Of a stretch of 64,000 nucleotides of DNA, positions 11,500 to 22,984 are shown in pieces; position 1 is the first letter of the stretch; the number at the start of each line of letters is the position of its first letter. The DNA comes from Cryptomeria japonica (Eukaryota > Streptophyta > Pinopsida > Cupressales > Cupressaceae), in the NCBI RefSeq assembly GCF_030272615.1, contig NC_081414.1, forward strand, positions 823,793,896-823,857,895. Direction: 5' to 3'. The notes beneath the pieces were generated by a model. The model was not told the origin of the DNA, did no database searches, and saw only the letters and a list, made by a program, of their open reading frames with translations. The position numbers were made by a program, and so were the translations under genes.

Positions 11500-13371
11500 G
11501 AATTTCGCTCTGGACCCTTTGGAAGGGTCAGGAGCGAAATTCATCCCTTAGCTCAAAATTCTTACTTCTTGAACTCATAACCTACTCAAATGCAAGCTTG
11601 TGGCAATCTTCAAGTCTAATCCACCTTGATCATTGTCCTGGCTTAACACAAACTGGGAGGAAAAATGATATTTTGTGAATTTCGCTCTGGACCCTTTGTA
11701 AGGATCAGGAGCGAAATTCAAGTTTTATACTTGATCCTTTACCTCCCTCACTTCAATTCATCTTGCAAGGTGAAAATACATCACTCCTTGTCCAATCACG
11801 TCATAGGGATCAAAATTTTGGCTTCACCCAAGGGGAAAATAGTTGATTTGAAGAATTTCTCTCTAGACCCTTTGGAAGGGTCAGGAGCGAAATTCCTGAC
11901 TTGCTTGTTTTCTTTCACCTAGGTCTATCCCTTTCACTTTGTTCTTCCTTGACTTACTCATTTGGATCCATCTCTCATCCTGACAACACTTGCTTGACCT
12001 CAAAATGACTAGAAAGGAGAATTTCGCTAAAAAACCATGGCCAGGGACAGGACCTATTTAGGATTTTGCCCTGGACCCTTTGGAAGGGTTAGGAGCGAAA
12101 TCCTTGTTCTTGGACTCAATCCTTGTTCTTGGACTCAATCCTTCATTTCACCACTTCAATTTACCTCAAAGGTCAAAGAAACGCTACTTCATTTCTCCCT
12201 AGGCCATAAAAACCAAAATTTTGACTTAATTTGCAAGGGAAATAGGTGATCTTAGGAATTTTGCTCTAGACCCTTTGGAAGGGTCAGGAGCGAAATCCTA
12301 GTTTTTGCTCAATTCCTTCAAATTCATTGATCACTAGCAACTCAAAGTCACTCCTAAGGACATCCCCAATCTCAATCCATCCTAACCCACACTTGTCTTG
12401 GCATAAAATTGAGAGAAAAGAGAGGTTTTGGGGAATTTCTATCTGGACCCTTTGGAAGGGTCAGGAGCGAAATTATCATTCTAAGCTTGATATTTTGTCT
12501 TTTAAACTCCAATCTTCTTTGCAAGGCAAATATACACCACTCCACTTGCATCTCACGCCATAGGAACCAAGGTCTTGACCTCATCTAAGGAGAAAATGGG
12601 TGTTTTCAAGAATTTAATTCAAGTTTTAGGCTAAATTTCATCATCTCCTCCACCTTTAGTCACTCCCTAAGGAAAAAAACATGTCAAACACTTCCCAACA
12701 TGCCTTAGAAACTAAGAACTTGGTCTAAACAAGGAAGAAATTGAGGTCTATGGGGATTTTCGCTCTGGACCCTTTAGAAGGGTCAGGAGCGAAATCCATG
12801 TTCTTGGTTGGTTTCCCACTTCCTTCATCCAATTCTCCTTCAAACTTGATTGAAGTCAAGCTCCTTTCTTCTCACTTAAGTGAATCTACCATCAAATTAG
12901 CTCAAGACAAGGTCATTTTCATCATTTGAGGCAAGATAGGGGGTCAAAAATTCTCCTTCTAGGTTGATTTCCACCACTTCATCACCTCAAACCTCCTCTC
13001 AAAGACAAATATGCATCAAAGCCTCCCCATCACACCTTAGAAGTCAACAAAGTTGGTCATATCAAAGAGCAAAGTGGAGGAAAAGTGGATTTCGCTCTAG
13101 ACCGTTTGGAAGGGTCAGGAGCGAAATCCATGTTCTTGGTTGGTTTCCCACTTCCTTCATCCAATTCTCCTTCAAACTTGATCGAATTCAAGCTCCTTTC
13201 TTCTCGCTTGCTTTCTCCTTTTGATGCCTTGGACACACTTTGTTAGGCTTCCTTTCCTCGTGATCATGCAAATTTACCCTTTAGGTTGACATATAGCTCA
13301 AGGTTTTGTAGAAAGTAGGGTTTTACATGAATTTCGCTATGGACCCTTTGGAAGGGTCAAGAGCAAAATTC
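11500..13371 (-). repeat. Array of nine spaced hairpins in element A leader
   Basis: Nine copies of an imperfect inverted repeat begin near 11500, 11677, 11853, 12061, 12256, 12433, 12755, 13088 and 13329. The typical unit has arms GAATTTCGCTC.GGACCC and GGGTC.GGAGCGAAATTC around a short loop. Spacing is 176-208 bp for most units and 240-333 where a unit seems lost. The DNA between units is not conserved. Element D has the same motif with a compensated stem change. Confidence 0.85.
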
Positions 13372-13799
13372 CTAATCTAGGCTTAATTCATCTTGAAAAT
13401 GTCCTGACTTTGCCTTAGACTCAACCCTTTGATGCATTTCCTTCCATATCCTTGCTAATTCGCTCAACAATTCCTAAAATCGCCTCCTGAATCTTCCCTT
13501 TGCCACTGGCTCTGCCTAATCGACTCCGACTTGACGGAAGACAAGACCTTGATAAGTAAACCAACAACCTTGACCTACCCTGACTTGAGACATTTGCACA
13601 ATTTATCCATCTTCTATCTCCTAAAAGGTAAGATTCCTCTAAGATAACCCTAGGGTTCAAGGCAGACAACATACGACTTTCCCAAATCCAAGTTATATTT
13701 AGCTCTAAAAGAAACCCTAATCTACCCAACCCAAGCGACCACTAACTCACTCAAAACACCTGGCAGGTAGAGAAAAAACCTAGCTAAGGGAAAGCAAAA

Positions 13800-13858
13800 C
13801 CCAAAAAGAAAGAGGGGGTACCCATCCTGATGGGGCGATGTGTGAAATGGTCACAACA
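13800..13858 (-). other. 5' terminal hairpin motif of element A
   Basis: The minus strand starts TGTTGTGACCATTTCACACA, then TCGCC and the hairpin CCCATCAGGATGGG (13821-13834), then TACCCCCTCTTT. The same layout starts elements B, C and E with different stem bases. Confidence 0.75.
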
Positions 13859-14158
13859 CATCCTAGTCACTACTCGCCCAATCAGAAGTTCCACATCAGC
13901 ATGTCCAGATGCAATGTACATGACTCACCCATGGGGAGACAAACTCCAATGTACCTACCCTCACTATCTATTGGCCAAATATTCAAGAGAGGACATGTGT
14001 CCAAATATTGTAATTATTTAGTTGGCTAAGAAGAGTTTATTCCAACAAACCCTAATTAGGGTTTCATCTTGTAATCTCGGCCATTGATCCCATATCGATC
14101 TGAGCCTTTCAATTGTAATGAGCTCTCTATATAAGGCTCAAACTTCTCATTTGTAAAG

Positions 14159-14300
14159 GTTAATAGTGAATAGTGAATAGCAAATTTATAGTTAATTGAT
14201 CAATAGCAAATACTGAATAGTTAATAGGAGGTGAATAGCAAGTTAATAGTTTAAAAATAGTTAATGGTTCAGCCATAGTGAATAGTTGATAGATAGTCAG
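14159..14300. repeat. Degenerate heptamer tract (GAATAGT/GAATAGC)
   Basis: About 140 bp made of variants of AATAGTG, AATAGCA and AGTTAAT just downstream of the TATA box of element H. It looks like replication-slippage sequence and is absent from the related 3' regions. Confidence 0.6.
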
Positions 14301-14310
14301 CAATTAGAAT

Positions 14311-14607
14311 CATAGAAACGGGGCTCGGACTCGGCAAAAAAAACTCGGCTCAAACTTGACTGGACTCGACAAAGTTATTGTGTTGGCAAAAAAATCAATT
14401 GAAAACATATTGTAAGTTGTTTTTTTTTAAAACTTAAAATGTCATTGCCATCGGCCAAGTCTGGGCGAGTCTAGCCAAGTCCAGGTGAGTCTAGCCGAGT
14501 TTAGGCGAGTCTAGCCGAGTCTAAGCCTGAGCCCCTAGACTCGCCAAGACTCACTCGGCTCGGGACTTGCTCAGTCCAGGCGATTTTGGGCGATTTTCGT
14601 TTCTCTG
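14311..14607. mobile_element. Non-autonomous hAT element, 297 bp
   Basis: The left end is CATAGAAACGGGG and the right end, reversed, is CAGAGAAACGAAAATCGCC. Eight-base flanks ATTAGAAT (14303-14310) and GTTAGGAT (14608-14615) agree at 6 of 8 positions, fitting the 8 bp duplication made by hAT transposases. The interior holds many copies of GAGTCTAGCC and CTCGGCGAGT-like words. The same ends and words flank the hAT transposon at 62812, the likely source of its transposase. Confidence 0.75.
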
Positions 14608-15355
14608 GTTAGGATAGATTAGGAGAAGAATAAATTGTTGCTAGGGCTTGTAAATGGAAGTACTCTTTTCATTGAAGATATGGCGAAATGTGTTATTTCA
14701 ACAAGCTACATGGTTTCTACTTCTCATTTGCTTTCATGTTGATTAGTTGAATGATAAAGCATTGTGCATAATTCATGTTGCAACTCTTAATCCATACCAC
14801 TAGCAGTTTGTTGATTGCAAATTCGCCTTGTGTGGTCAACTAGAATACTTGAATGAGCTTAAGTTCAATTGTTATTCAATCATTGATATGCATTCAATTA
14901 ATGGTGTCTATGCTTGATAATGATTTGAAAATCATCTAATTTCCTTAGAAGATTGCACTAAGCTTTGCGGAGTTGTTGCTTTGCATGTCAAAGCAAGGCT
15001 TAGTGGGGATTTAGCAAAGATTATTCATCGTCTCTTGCATTATTAGGAGTAGTGTAGTCTTCCTCAACCCATCTCTTTTGCTCTTTTTTTTTTCCAAGCT
15101 AGTGGTTAGAATCTAAGTTACAGCAACATCCAAACATTCAACATTCAAGTATTCGATGTAAGTCCCTTTGGATTACCAGCAATCACAACGACCAATTGAG
15201 CTTATCCACAAATTGTGACTCGATATTAGGAACCTTGGAGTCTTCCAATTGATCACATAGTTTAGCATTTGGGAAGACTTTCCTCAAGAGAAGATAAGAT
15301 ACTTTTGGGTATTTTATTTTGTGTTTAATTGTGCCTAAAAAACACATCAACAAAA

Positions 15356-17081
15356 GGGAGGATGAAGGGATAGGAGATGAAAATGAGGATGGAAGAAGAT
15401 GGGAGAGAAGTGGAAATGAGAGAAGATGGAAGGGAAGTGATCGGGCTTGAGCACCCATTGGCAGTGCTGGGAGTTAAAGCAAGCAAAAGTTGTCAATCAT
15501 TCATTTAGTAAGCCTTGAAAACAAACAGACCTTACTTCGTCTAGAGAGAGAGACTTGACTTGATTATCTATTGACCAACTACACTTCTTACGAATGATAG
15601 GCTAATAGATAAAGACTCTACAACTATCCTAGTAAACGAAAAAAAGTGGGGGTGTGAAATGGTCCCAACACAACCCTCCGAGGATGGGGAATAACTATAT
15701 TAGGGTGCTAGAAAACCATTCTCCACAAGTAGGCCCGAGGGTTTTAGGAACACCCATCCATACCACCTCTTGGGGCTCTTGTGAGATATTAATACTGCCT
15801 TTCCCTAACAAATCCAACCAATCCTCATGAGGAGAAATAGAGAATGATTAAGGATTGGGTCATCAATATACTGATTTCTCATGTATTATGAATGTATATG
15901 TATATATATGAAATTAAGGATAGCTATCATATAAATCTTAATTCCCTATTATTAACAAATGTAGATCTTGTTCCTGGACCTAAACCAAGTTATATTAATC
16001 AAAAAAAATATGTAAATCTTGTTGACATTGTTATAGTTGCCTATTATTCCTAATAGAATTCAAATAGGACATTATTGAAAATAAACATATAGTTCATAAG
16101 GCAAGATACAGAATACCAATGCACTGTTACAAATAATGGTTGTAAATAATCCAATGCTGTAATGGATGATCCCTGTTGTGATCAAACTAAGTCTCTAGTT
16201 GATATTTGATATCAATCTGGTCTTCTTCAATGCCTTTCTGACTTAATTGTTTTCCTCCCTTTATATTCTCTATGGTGGAAAGAATAGACATAACTTTTCA
16301 TTTAGTTGTCTCTAGAAAGAGACACCACCCATACCTATTCAAACAGTAATGACTCTTCCTTTGTATTGCAGCCTTCCACAATGTAATCACTGATTAATAT
16401 CAAATGTAATCGTTGATTAATATCAGTTCTTCACGATGTAATCACTGGTTAATATCAATTGTTGATCTTAAATGAAGCCAAATATTTAAAAAAGAGTTGA
16501 AGCAATTATTGCATCATACACAGAAGTGATCGTTGACAGAGACTCTTTATCAGAATTTAATGATGCTTTGTGTTTATAAAAGTCACTTATGGTTCGAGGG
16601 GATTGACCGTAAGAAGATGCCAGAGGATTTATCTTATATGCGCACTAAAGGTAACAATGTATTGTGTTCGAGTGTAATATGTTCTTATTTGCTTGTTTCT
16701 CCTGCCAGGCAGGCAATTATTACCCAATGTGCTGATTAATGGCTCAGGCGGTCTTATTTGAAAATTGTAAAGTCTTACAGAGTAAGACAGTTTTCTGATT
16801 TATTTAATTGGGATAGTGTTATAGCCAGGGTTATGACACCCAACACAAAGTGAGGAATAGGAAATTTCATTTCAGCTCTCAAAGCCAAATCGTGGTAATC
16901 ATTTACATACTATTCAACAGCATATTTAGGACCTTAACAAATGGCACATACTACATGCAAGGTAGCATATACTACATGCAAAACCGAGAATACTCATTCT
17001 TCCTTGGTATTAGAAGAATCTCAATGCATTCAACAATTTGTAAAGGAGACTAGCATAATGAGTTCATTCAAATCTATATTT
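15356..17081. other. Non-coding stretch with minor repeats
   Basis: No gene recognised. On the minus strand, 15670 leftward starts TGTTGGGACCATTTCACACC, a degenerate copy of the family 5' terminus without its hairpin, so an old fragment probably ends here. At about 16378-16463 a phrase like GTAATCACTGATTAATATCA occurs three times in tandem. Two copies of CATACTACATGCAA lie near 16946-16980. Confidence 0.4.
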
Positions 17082-18491
17082 CTCATTAAGTGGGATTTGA
17101 GGACTTCTAGAAGAATGATTAGGAGGTTAATGGAAAATGTAGGAGAATGCAAGTGGGAGAAATAGAGATTTTAATTAAAATAAAAAGATTTATTTTAACT
17201 ACAATAAATGCAAGTGTGGGGGGTATATAAATAAATTTGATTTATTTATATGCAAGAAATGATTTTAATTAAATGGGGGAGAGGGAATTTAATCAAATAA
17301 ATAGAATTTATTCAATTAATGGAAGAAAGGGGGATTAATCAAATATTAAATTTAATTAATGGTTAGATAGAAGAAAAAGGGATATTAATGAAATCTTAGT
17401 TTAATTAAGAGGTGGATAAATGATAATTAAACAAACAAAATTCATTTAATTAAGTGTGCAGATATAGGTGTCTACACTAACAAAGTTAAAGTTATCCTCA
17501 ATATAAAGCAAGGACACCTTGAATATTCATTATGTAGACAAAATTTTTAGTGTCAGACATGGAACCAGATCCAAGGAGATAAATGCTTGACAACACTCTA
17601 AATTTACAGAACTCAGATGCTTTATATGTGGAAGAAATATAATAAACAACATTAAAAAATAAGGACTAACATTCAGAAGTAATCTTAAGATATAAAACTA
17701 GAACAATAATTTTATTAATCTGTACATTGCATACATGCAATTGTCTCAAACAAAATTAATGGTTGTCTATCAGCATCACAGTAGGAGAAAAGATAGATGC
17801 TGATAGACAACCATTAATTTTGTTTGAGACAATTGCATGTATGCAATGTACAGATTAATAAAATTATTGTTCTAGTTTTATATCTTAAGATTACTTCTGA
17901 ATGTTAGTCCTTATTTTTTAATGTTGTTTATTATATTTCTTCCACATATAAAGCATCTGAGTTCTGTAAATTTAGAGTGTTGTCAAGCATTTATCTCCTT
18001 GGATCTGGTTCCATGTCTGACACTAAAAATTTTGTCTACATAATGAATATTCAAGGTGTCCTTGCTTTATATTGAGGATAACTTTAACTTTGTTAGTGTA
18101 GACACCTATATCTGCACACTTAATTAAATGAATTTTGTTTGTTTAATTATCATTTATCCACCTCTTAATTAAACTAAGATTTCATTAATATCCCTTTTTC
18201 TTCTATCTAACCATTAATTAAATTTAATATTTGATTAATCCCCCTTTCTTCCATTAATTGAATAAATTCTATTTATTTGATTAAATTCCCTCTCCCCCAT
18301 TTAATTAAAATCATTTCTTGCATATAAATAAATCAAATTTATTTATATACCCCCCACACTTGCATTTATTTTAGTTAAAATAAATCTTTTTATTTTAATT
18401 AAAATCTCTATTTCTCCCACTTGCATTCTCCTACATTTTCCATTAACCTCCTAATCATTCTTCTAGAAGTCCTCAAATCCCACTTAATGAG
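17082..18491. repeat. Nearly perfect 1.41 kb palindrome
   Basis: Arms at 17082-17777 and 17796-18491 are 696 bp each and inverted, with an 18 bp spacer. Arm ends and centre share the same midpoint, so there are no net gaps; I noticed only an isolated mismatch (near 17200). Each arm holds about 300 bp of ordinary sequence and about 395 bp of an LTR start (TGTAGACACC, at 17476 on minus and 18097 on plus). Outside the arms the two sides differ at once. Confidence 0.92.
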
Positions 18492-19680
18492 CTTAATTCT
18501 TCTAATCATGTCACATCCCTAAATTAAGGGAAGTCACTTCTCCAAATTTGGAAGAAAGTCTTCTAAATGCATTTAAAACTTTATCCTTTTCAACAAGTTA
18601 ACTTGTTGAGTTCCCCAATTTTGTAAGGCTCTTAATGATTAACCTCCAAAGTCTTCCAAACCATTAAAAGCTATTGTGAAAGCCTTTAAGTTTCTCCCTT
18701 CACACAAGCTAAACCTCCAAAGTCTTCAAAGAGCTTTTAAGGCTCTTACAAGACATCATCCCTTCAACATATCAACCCATCATGGCTTGTCCCTCTGATC
18801 ATCTTTCAACTTTGCACAAGAGTTGAACCAATGGATAATAGCCTACATCCTTGGTTAAAAGCTTTATCCAACAAGCTTGCCCACATGGGGTTAACCATTA
18901 AATCTTCCCAAGCATTTAATGTTTCCTTCCTCTCCTCTCAAGCAATCTCATGGTGACACTTGTCAACATGAGATTGGGTTGAAAATCTCACATCGATTGA
19001 TAACTTTCAATCTTGACCCTTCTTAATCCAATTCAATCTTGGGCATCCATTTGACCAATTCTTCTATAAATAGAGCTCATTTTCTCACATCAAGGATTCC
19101 ATCTTAGTTATTTGTATCCAAGTTATAGCTAAATTGTCTTGTGCAAGTTATCAAAGAGCTCAATTGCCATCTTCGGGCATTTTAGATCGTTTTAGTTGCA
19201 TTATAGCATAGATTTCATCATGTTTAGTATATCATGCTAGTTTCAATTTCATGCTAGTTCCATATCATCTTCATATCATCCTCATGCTAGCTTAATCTCA
19301 CACTAATCTTCTCATTTTGGTAACATATCTAGTTTCATATCCATAGCATATCATTAAGATCATAGTTGCATACATTTAGATCTTAGATCCACATATCTCT
19401 CGTCCTTTAGATTGTCATCCTAGAGATCAAGTGCTCTTCCAAGCTGAGAGCCACCTTGAATCTGAAGGATCCTTGGAGATGGAGGACAATGCAACATGCT
19501 TAGAGTTTTATGTCACTAACTTGTTTTATGATTTCAATCCTCTAACATAATGTTTCATTGGTGTGTTTGAGTTGTTTGTTTCTCATTTGCAGGATTCCAC
19601 ACTTTTCAAGCATACAATTAGGCATTGTTGAATGATTTTGCACCTTCCCTAAGAGACCCTAGGAGGTGTGACATTTAAAA
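18097..19680 (+). mobile_element. Probable LTR starting TGTAGACACC (right end uncertain)
   Basis: Begins TGTAGACACC, has long AT-rich and TTAATTAA-rich U3-like sequence, then a TATA-like TATAAATAGAGCTC near 19063, followed by many repeats of CATATCAT/CATGCTAG words. The first 395 bp are in the palindrome. No internal region, primer site or matching end was found, so the family and right limit are not known. Confidence 0.4.
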
Positions 19681-19795
19681 TTCAAGCACTTGGAGGATTG
19701 TGAAAGTCATATAACTCACATAGTTTGCTTTTAAGGCTTATTTTTTGTATTGCCAAATTAGATAGGGTAATTCTCTAGATATTGTAGTGTAGAAA

Positions 19796-20170
19796 TCAAA
19801 TATACAAAATAGAACTAGGATAGAATATATACTCACAACTAGAACAACTCACAGAAAAAAGAACTCGGCACTTACTCATATTCAATATTAAATCTCCAAA
19901 AATGAACAATGTAAATAGGGACAAGACCAAGAAAGCTTTCATCAACAAATGCCTTTTTGTGAACATGTAGTCAACCACTAGAGGCATTTTAGTAGGACAA
20001 TTGTTCGACCCCCATATGTATGAACACAAATATTTGACCATTTGGGCATTTATGTGAGTGGCTAGAAGATCAAAAGTACTTGTCATTAGGATGGCAATAT
20101 CTATGTATAATATCAAAGAAGGTTCCTTCCCTAAGCAAGTAATAGTCACTCTATTTATAGAATTTAACAA
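19796..20170 (-). CDS. Hydrophobic 124-residue reading frame, unrecognised
   Basis: An uninterrupted frame in intergenic DNA with two hydrophobic stretches, one near residues 20-40 and one near residues 85-105 (AFLVLSLFTLFIFGDLIL). I recognise no family. It could be an old transduced membrane-protein exon or chance. Confidence 0.15.
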   Translation of the reverse strand: MLNSINRVTITCLGKEPSLILYIDIAILMTSTFDLLATHINAQMVKYLCSYIWGSNNCPTKMPLVVDYMFTKRHLLMKAFLVLSLFTLFIFGDLILNMSKCRVLFSVSCSSCEYIFYPSSILYI

Positions 20171-20194
20171 TATATAATAAATTTATAATGCATC

Positions 20195-21250
20195 TGTAAT
20201 GTCCCCACTTTTGTCACACCAGCATTGTAGTTAGCTTCAATTTTCTTGGTGTGCGCTAGCCTTGTATGAGGGGATGCTTCATGTTGGCAATGAGCTCAGT
20301 TGATCTTGATGACTCCTATGACTCTTTCCAAATTGAATTCCAACTTCTAGAGTGTTCTCCAAGATTTATGGAGAGAGCATCTGTTTATAGTAAGTCACTT
20401 GGTTGGCCCCTATATTCATTAATCATCATCAATATCATTCTAGTGCAATCAAATTTCAATTCCAATGCTTTACAACAATTTCTGCAACTCAGGTGAATTA
20501 TTGAGCTTTTAAATTAATTATTTCACTAAGGTTGCTAATTTTAATATATAAATTAGAAAGCACTTTAGTATAATAGCTCATTGGAATGAGAATTAAAAGT
20601 TTTAAATGTTGCACAACTAACAAAGTTACTAAAATGACAAGAATATTTAAATAATAAAGTAAACCACTTTTCGGAGCAATAAGGCTTATTTAAATTATAA
20701 AGCAATTTTAAATTGTTTCATCCAAAAAGTTCTTGAAAGGATTATAAAAGGAGTTTGGGAGAGCTCGTTTGGGATTAGGCAAATTATTTTATTTTCCTAC
20801 GGTGAAACCATTGTGGTTATGTCGGATTGAACTTGATTCATCTCAGCCTTCTCGAGGATGAAAACCCTCTCGAAGAAGATTAATTGTGGTGGTGAAAGAT
20901 CCTCTCTAGTTAATGCATTGAGATTCATTCAAAGTCTCAGCTTCAGTAGAAAAAGATTGGCAGGTATAGAGTTATGAAAGTTTGGAGTTATCGGTGAACT
21001 TGTTTGTGCCATGAGTGCGAATGTTGGAAAGAACAATAAAATTGTGCAGTGTGTGTAGTGATTTGCAAATATTAATTTCCAGTTGAGAATACATCCAATT
21101 GTACCCTTTCCAGTGTCCTAAGAAACCGTACATCCTTCAAGGGTTGTTGGGAAGGCGTTGATTGTTTTAATTTGAGGCTTAAAGCATGTATGAGAGACTG
21201 TGTATCCCTTAAAGGGTCAAAAGTATCCTAGTCGCAGATTATAAGACAAA
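20195..21250 (+). mobile_element. LTR fragment of the TGTAATGTCCCC family
   Basis: Starts TGTAATGTCCCCA, as does the solo LTR at 33494. Both then have TTAATTAA-rich sequence, a TATA-like region followed by GGGAG-rich sequence, and the phrase GGTGAAAGATCCT (near 20894 here, 33876 there). The expected end GGGACATTACA is not found, so this copy is truncated; its right limit is a guess. Confidence 0.45.
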
Positions 21251-22517
21251 CTGAATTTATCACTAAATGATAAAGTAGTCAATGCTTGGTTTAAATCTTT
21301 GAAAGTCCTCCTCCTTGTCATCACAACTTTTCTTGTTTCTTTGTGGACTCATGGTTACATGGAGCACAGGATTGGAAATTTCTAAGGGAAAAAGGGATGT
21401 ACAATATAGATATGCTAGCATTTACTCGTTAAGTGAAACACTACATCTAAAAGGTAACATGGGTATCTGCAGGTGTAATTGATTAAGCTAAGGAGGTCAT
21501 GGAAAGGTACAAGATAGCAATCAATTTGTTAAAAAGGAGGTTGGTAGTTTGTGTATGAGTTGTCCCAAGAAAAGTTGTGACCATAATTAGTTTAAATGAT
21601 TGTTTGGAGTGCATCCAATCAGCCATATCAATTTGTTGTGCATGAATAGAAGTAGCTGGGAGGTTATTGTTGTCACAAAAGTTTGCACCCTGTGATGATC
21701 AGACTTGATCATCAACCTTGTGAAACATTGAATCAACCTCCAAGTGTGGGACCTTGCGAAATGTGAGATTGAATCTCCGAAGAAAGTCGGCTTCCTTTCC
21801 AATCTGAGTGCAAGTGTTGGACCAACCCAACATTGACAAATCCTAGTCTATTGATCTGACAGGGAAAAGGGAGAAAGAAGGGATGCGGGAAAGAAGGGAA
21901 AAGAAGTTCACACCTAGACTGAAATGATGATCTTCCTTGCCTATAGCTGCACAAAAACATCAATAAAACTGTCCCAAGAATGCACAAGATTCTATTCTAA
22001 TCAGTCACCTATTTGCGAGTGAAGGTTGGAATTCTATGAGATGAGGAGAGGAACTGAGACTAGTTCATAGTCAACATCCACAGAGGGATCAACACGGTCA
22101 CCTACAGCTAAAGAAAAGCAAATCAGAACATATTCAAACAGGAAGGTAAACATTTACACAATTTGTTCAAAATGAATAAAGGTAAGAAGACTAATTTTAT
22201 TCATGTAAGGGCAAGGCAAAATTTACAAGTGCAAAGAAACATAGTTTTTTGCAAAAAAAAATGAAGAGAAGATCCCTTGGAAAGATACAAAAATTAACTT
22301 TATAGCGGAGGCATAACTCAAAATTGAACCTAGTTGGAAGCCCTAACCCTAGGAGGGTTAGTTACAAAATATCTCTAAGAGGGAAGATAAGATCTGATTG
22401 ACTGATCTAATGGTGTGTTGAATCTCCTTTGCAAGTGGTCCTTCATCTTTGGAAAGAGCAAAAAAAAAGGGGTGCAAGAGAAGATGTCTCTGCAACAGAT
22501 GCATCATGGTGGCATAG
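21251..22517. other. Non-coding stretch, possible minus-strand family remnant
   Basis: No gene recognised. Near 22338-22365 the minus strand reads GTAACTAACCCT then CTAGGGTTAG, a decayed form of the inverted telo-box that follows GTAACA in elements A and D, so a minus-strand 3' region of the family may lie here, later split by element C. Confidence 0.3.
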
Positions 22518-22565
22518 TGTTGTCCGTTGCACACGCTCCCTGTCGCCGACAGGGTCCCCCTTCCC
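22518..22565 (+). other. 5' terminal hairpin motif of element C
   Basis: TGTTGTCCGTTGCACACGCT leads into a 7 bp stem CCCTGTC/GACAGGG (22538-22544 and 22548-22554) with loop GCC, then TCCCCCTTCCC. The place and context match elements A, B and E, but the stem bases differ while pairing is kept. Confidence 0.7.
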
Positions 22566-22984
22566 TTTTTTGAGCCTTTCGTCTTCGCCCTGTTGAGTTT
22601 CACGCAGAGTGTCTCGCGTCCTTTCGAGCGAGTCCGCGATCAGTCCGTGAAGTGATGATGTTGAAAGAAAAGAGCCGATGATTCTATTAGGCTAGTCTAG
22701 CCCTCGGGCACGAATTCCAAGGGATTGTTCAAAATTATGAAATCGCCTCTAATAGGCGCAAGATGATAGAGGTTGGCGAAGCCCACCAAGCAAAGAACAG
22801 CATGTCCGAAGGTCACATGACGACCCAAAATTGTCATTTTTTGAGATGAGATAGATTACATGAGGTTTGTTTTTGCGGAGTTTACAAGATTTGAACGAAT
22901 GACGATTTTCGACAGTCGGAGAAGGAGCAAATTTCGTTTCAAAATGCCAAAGTTAACAAACTCACCCAAGTGCCCAAGCTCGCA

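Larger units (their letters stand above)
6179..13858 (-). mobile_element. Element A: TGTTG/CAACA family, coding copy
   Basis: A 7,680 bp unit read on the minus strand. It starts TGTTGTGACC at 13858 and ends CACATCAACA at 6179. The flanks are CATCT (6174-6178) and CATCC (13859-13863), a 5 bp duplication with one difference. Order: 5' hairpin, leader with a nine-hairpin array, a single about 1,020-codon frame, then a 1.06 kb 3' region with inverted telo-box and TATA box. No polymerase or integrase is present. The ends and duplication size are those made by LTR-retrotransposon integration; the whole unit may be one giant solo LTR with its gene in U3. Confidence 0.75.
13859..15355 (+). mobile_element. 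Element H: 3' region of the TGTTG/CAACA family, plus strand
   Basis: A plus-strand copy of the family 3' region: telo-box palindrome AAACCCTAATTAGGGTTT at 14047-14064, TATATAAGG at 14128-14136 (64 bp on), a GTAAGTCCCTTTGG block near 15165, the CTTATCCAC block near 15215, then the end CACATCAACA at 15355. The body of H is not seen; element A (and probably the Ty3/gypsy element) inserted into it. A short hAT interrupts it at 14311-14607. Confidence 0.65.

Noticed and set aside
11490-13224. Series of short plus-strand frames
   Set aside because: They are created by the hairpin units and share no protein pattern between them.
13838-15355. A single plus-strand LTR beginning TGTGAAATGG
   Set aside because: That sequence is the reverse complement of element A's 5' terminus; the join at 13858 is explained by A's target duplication.
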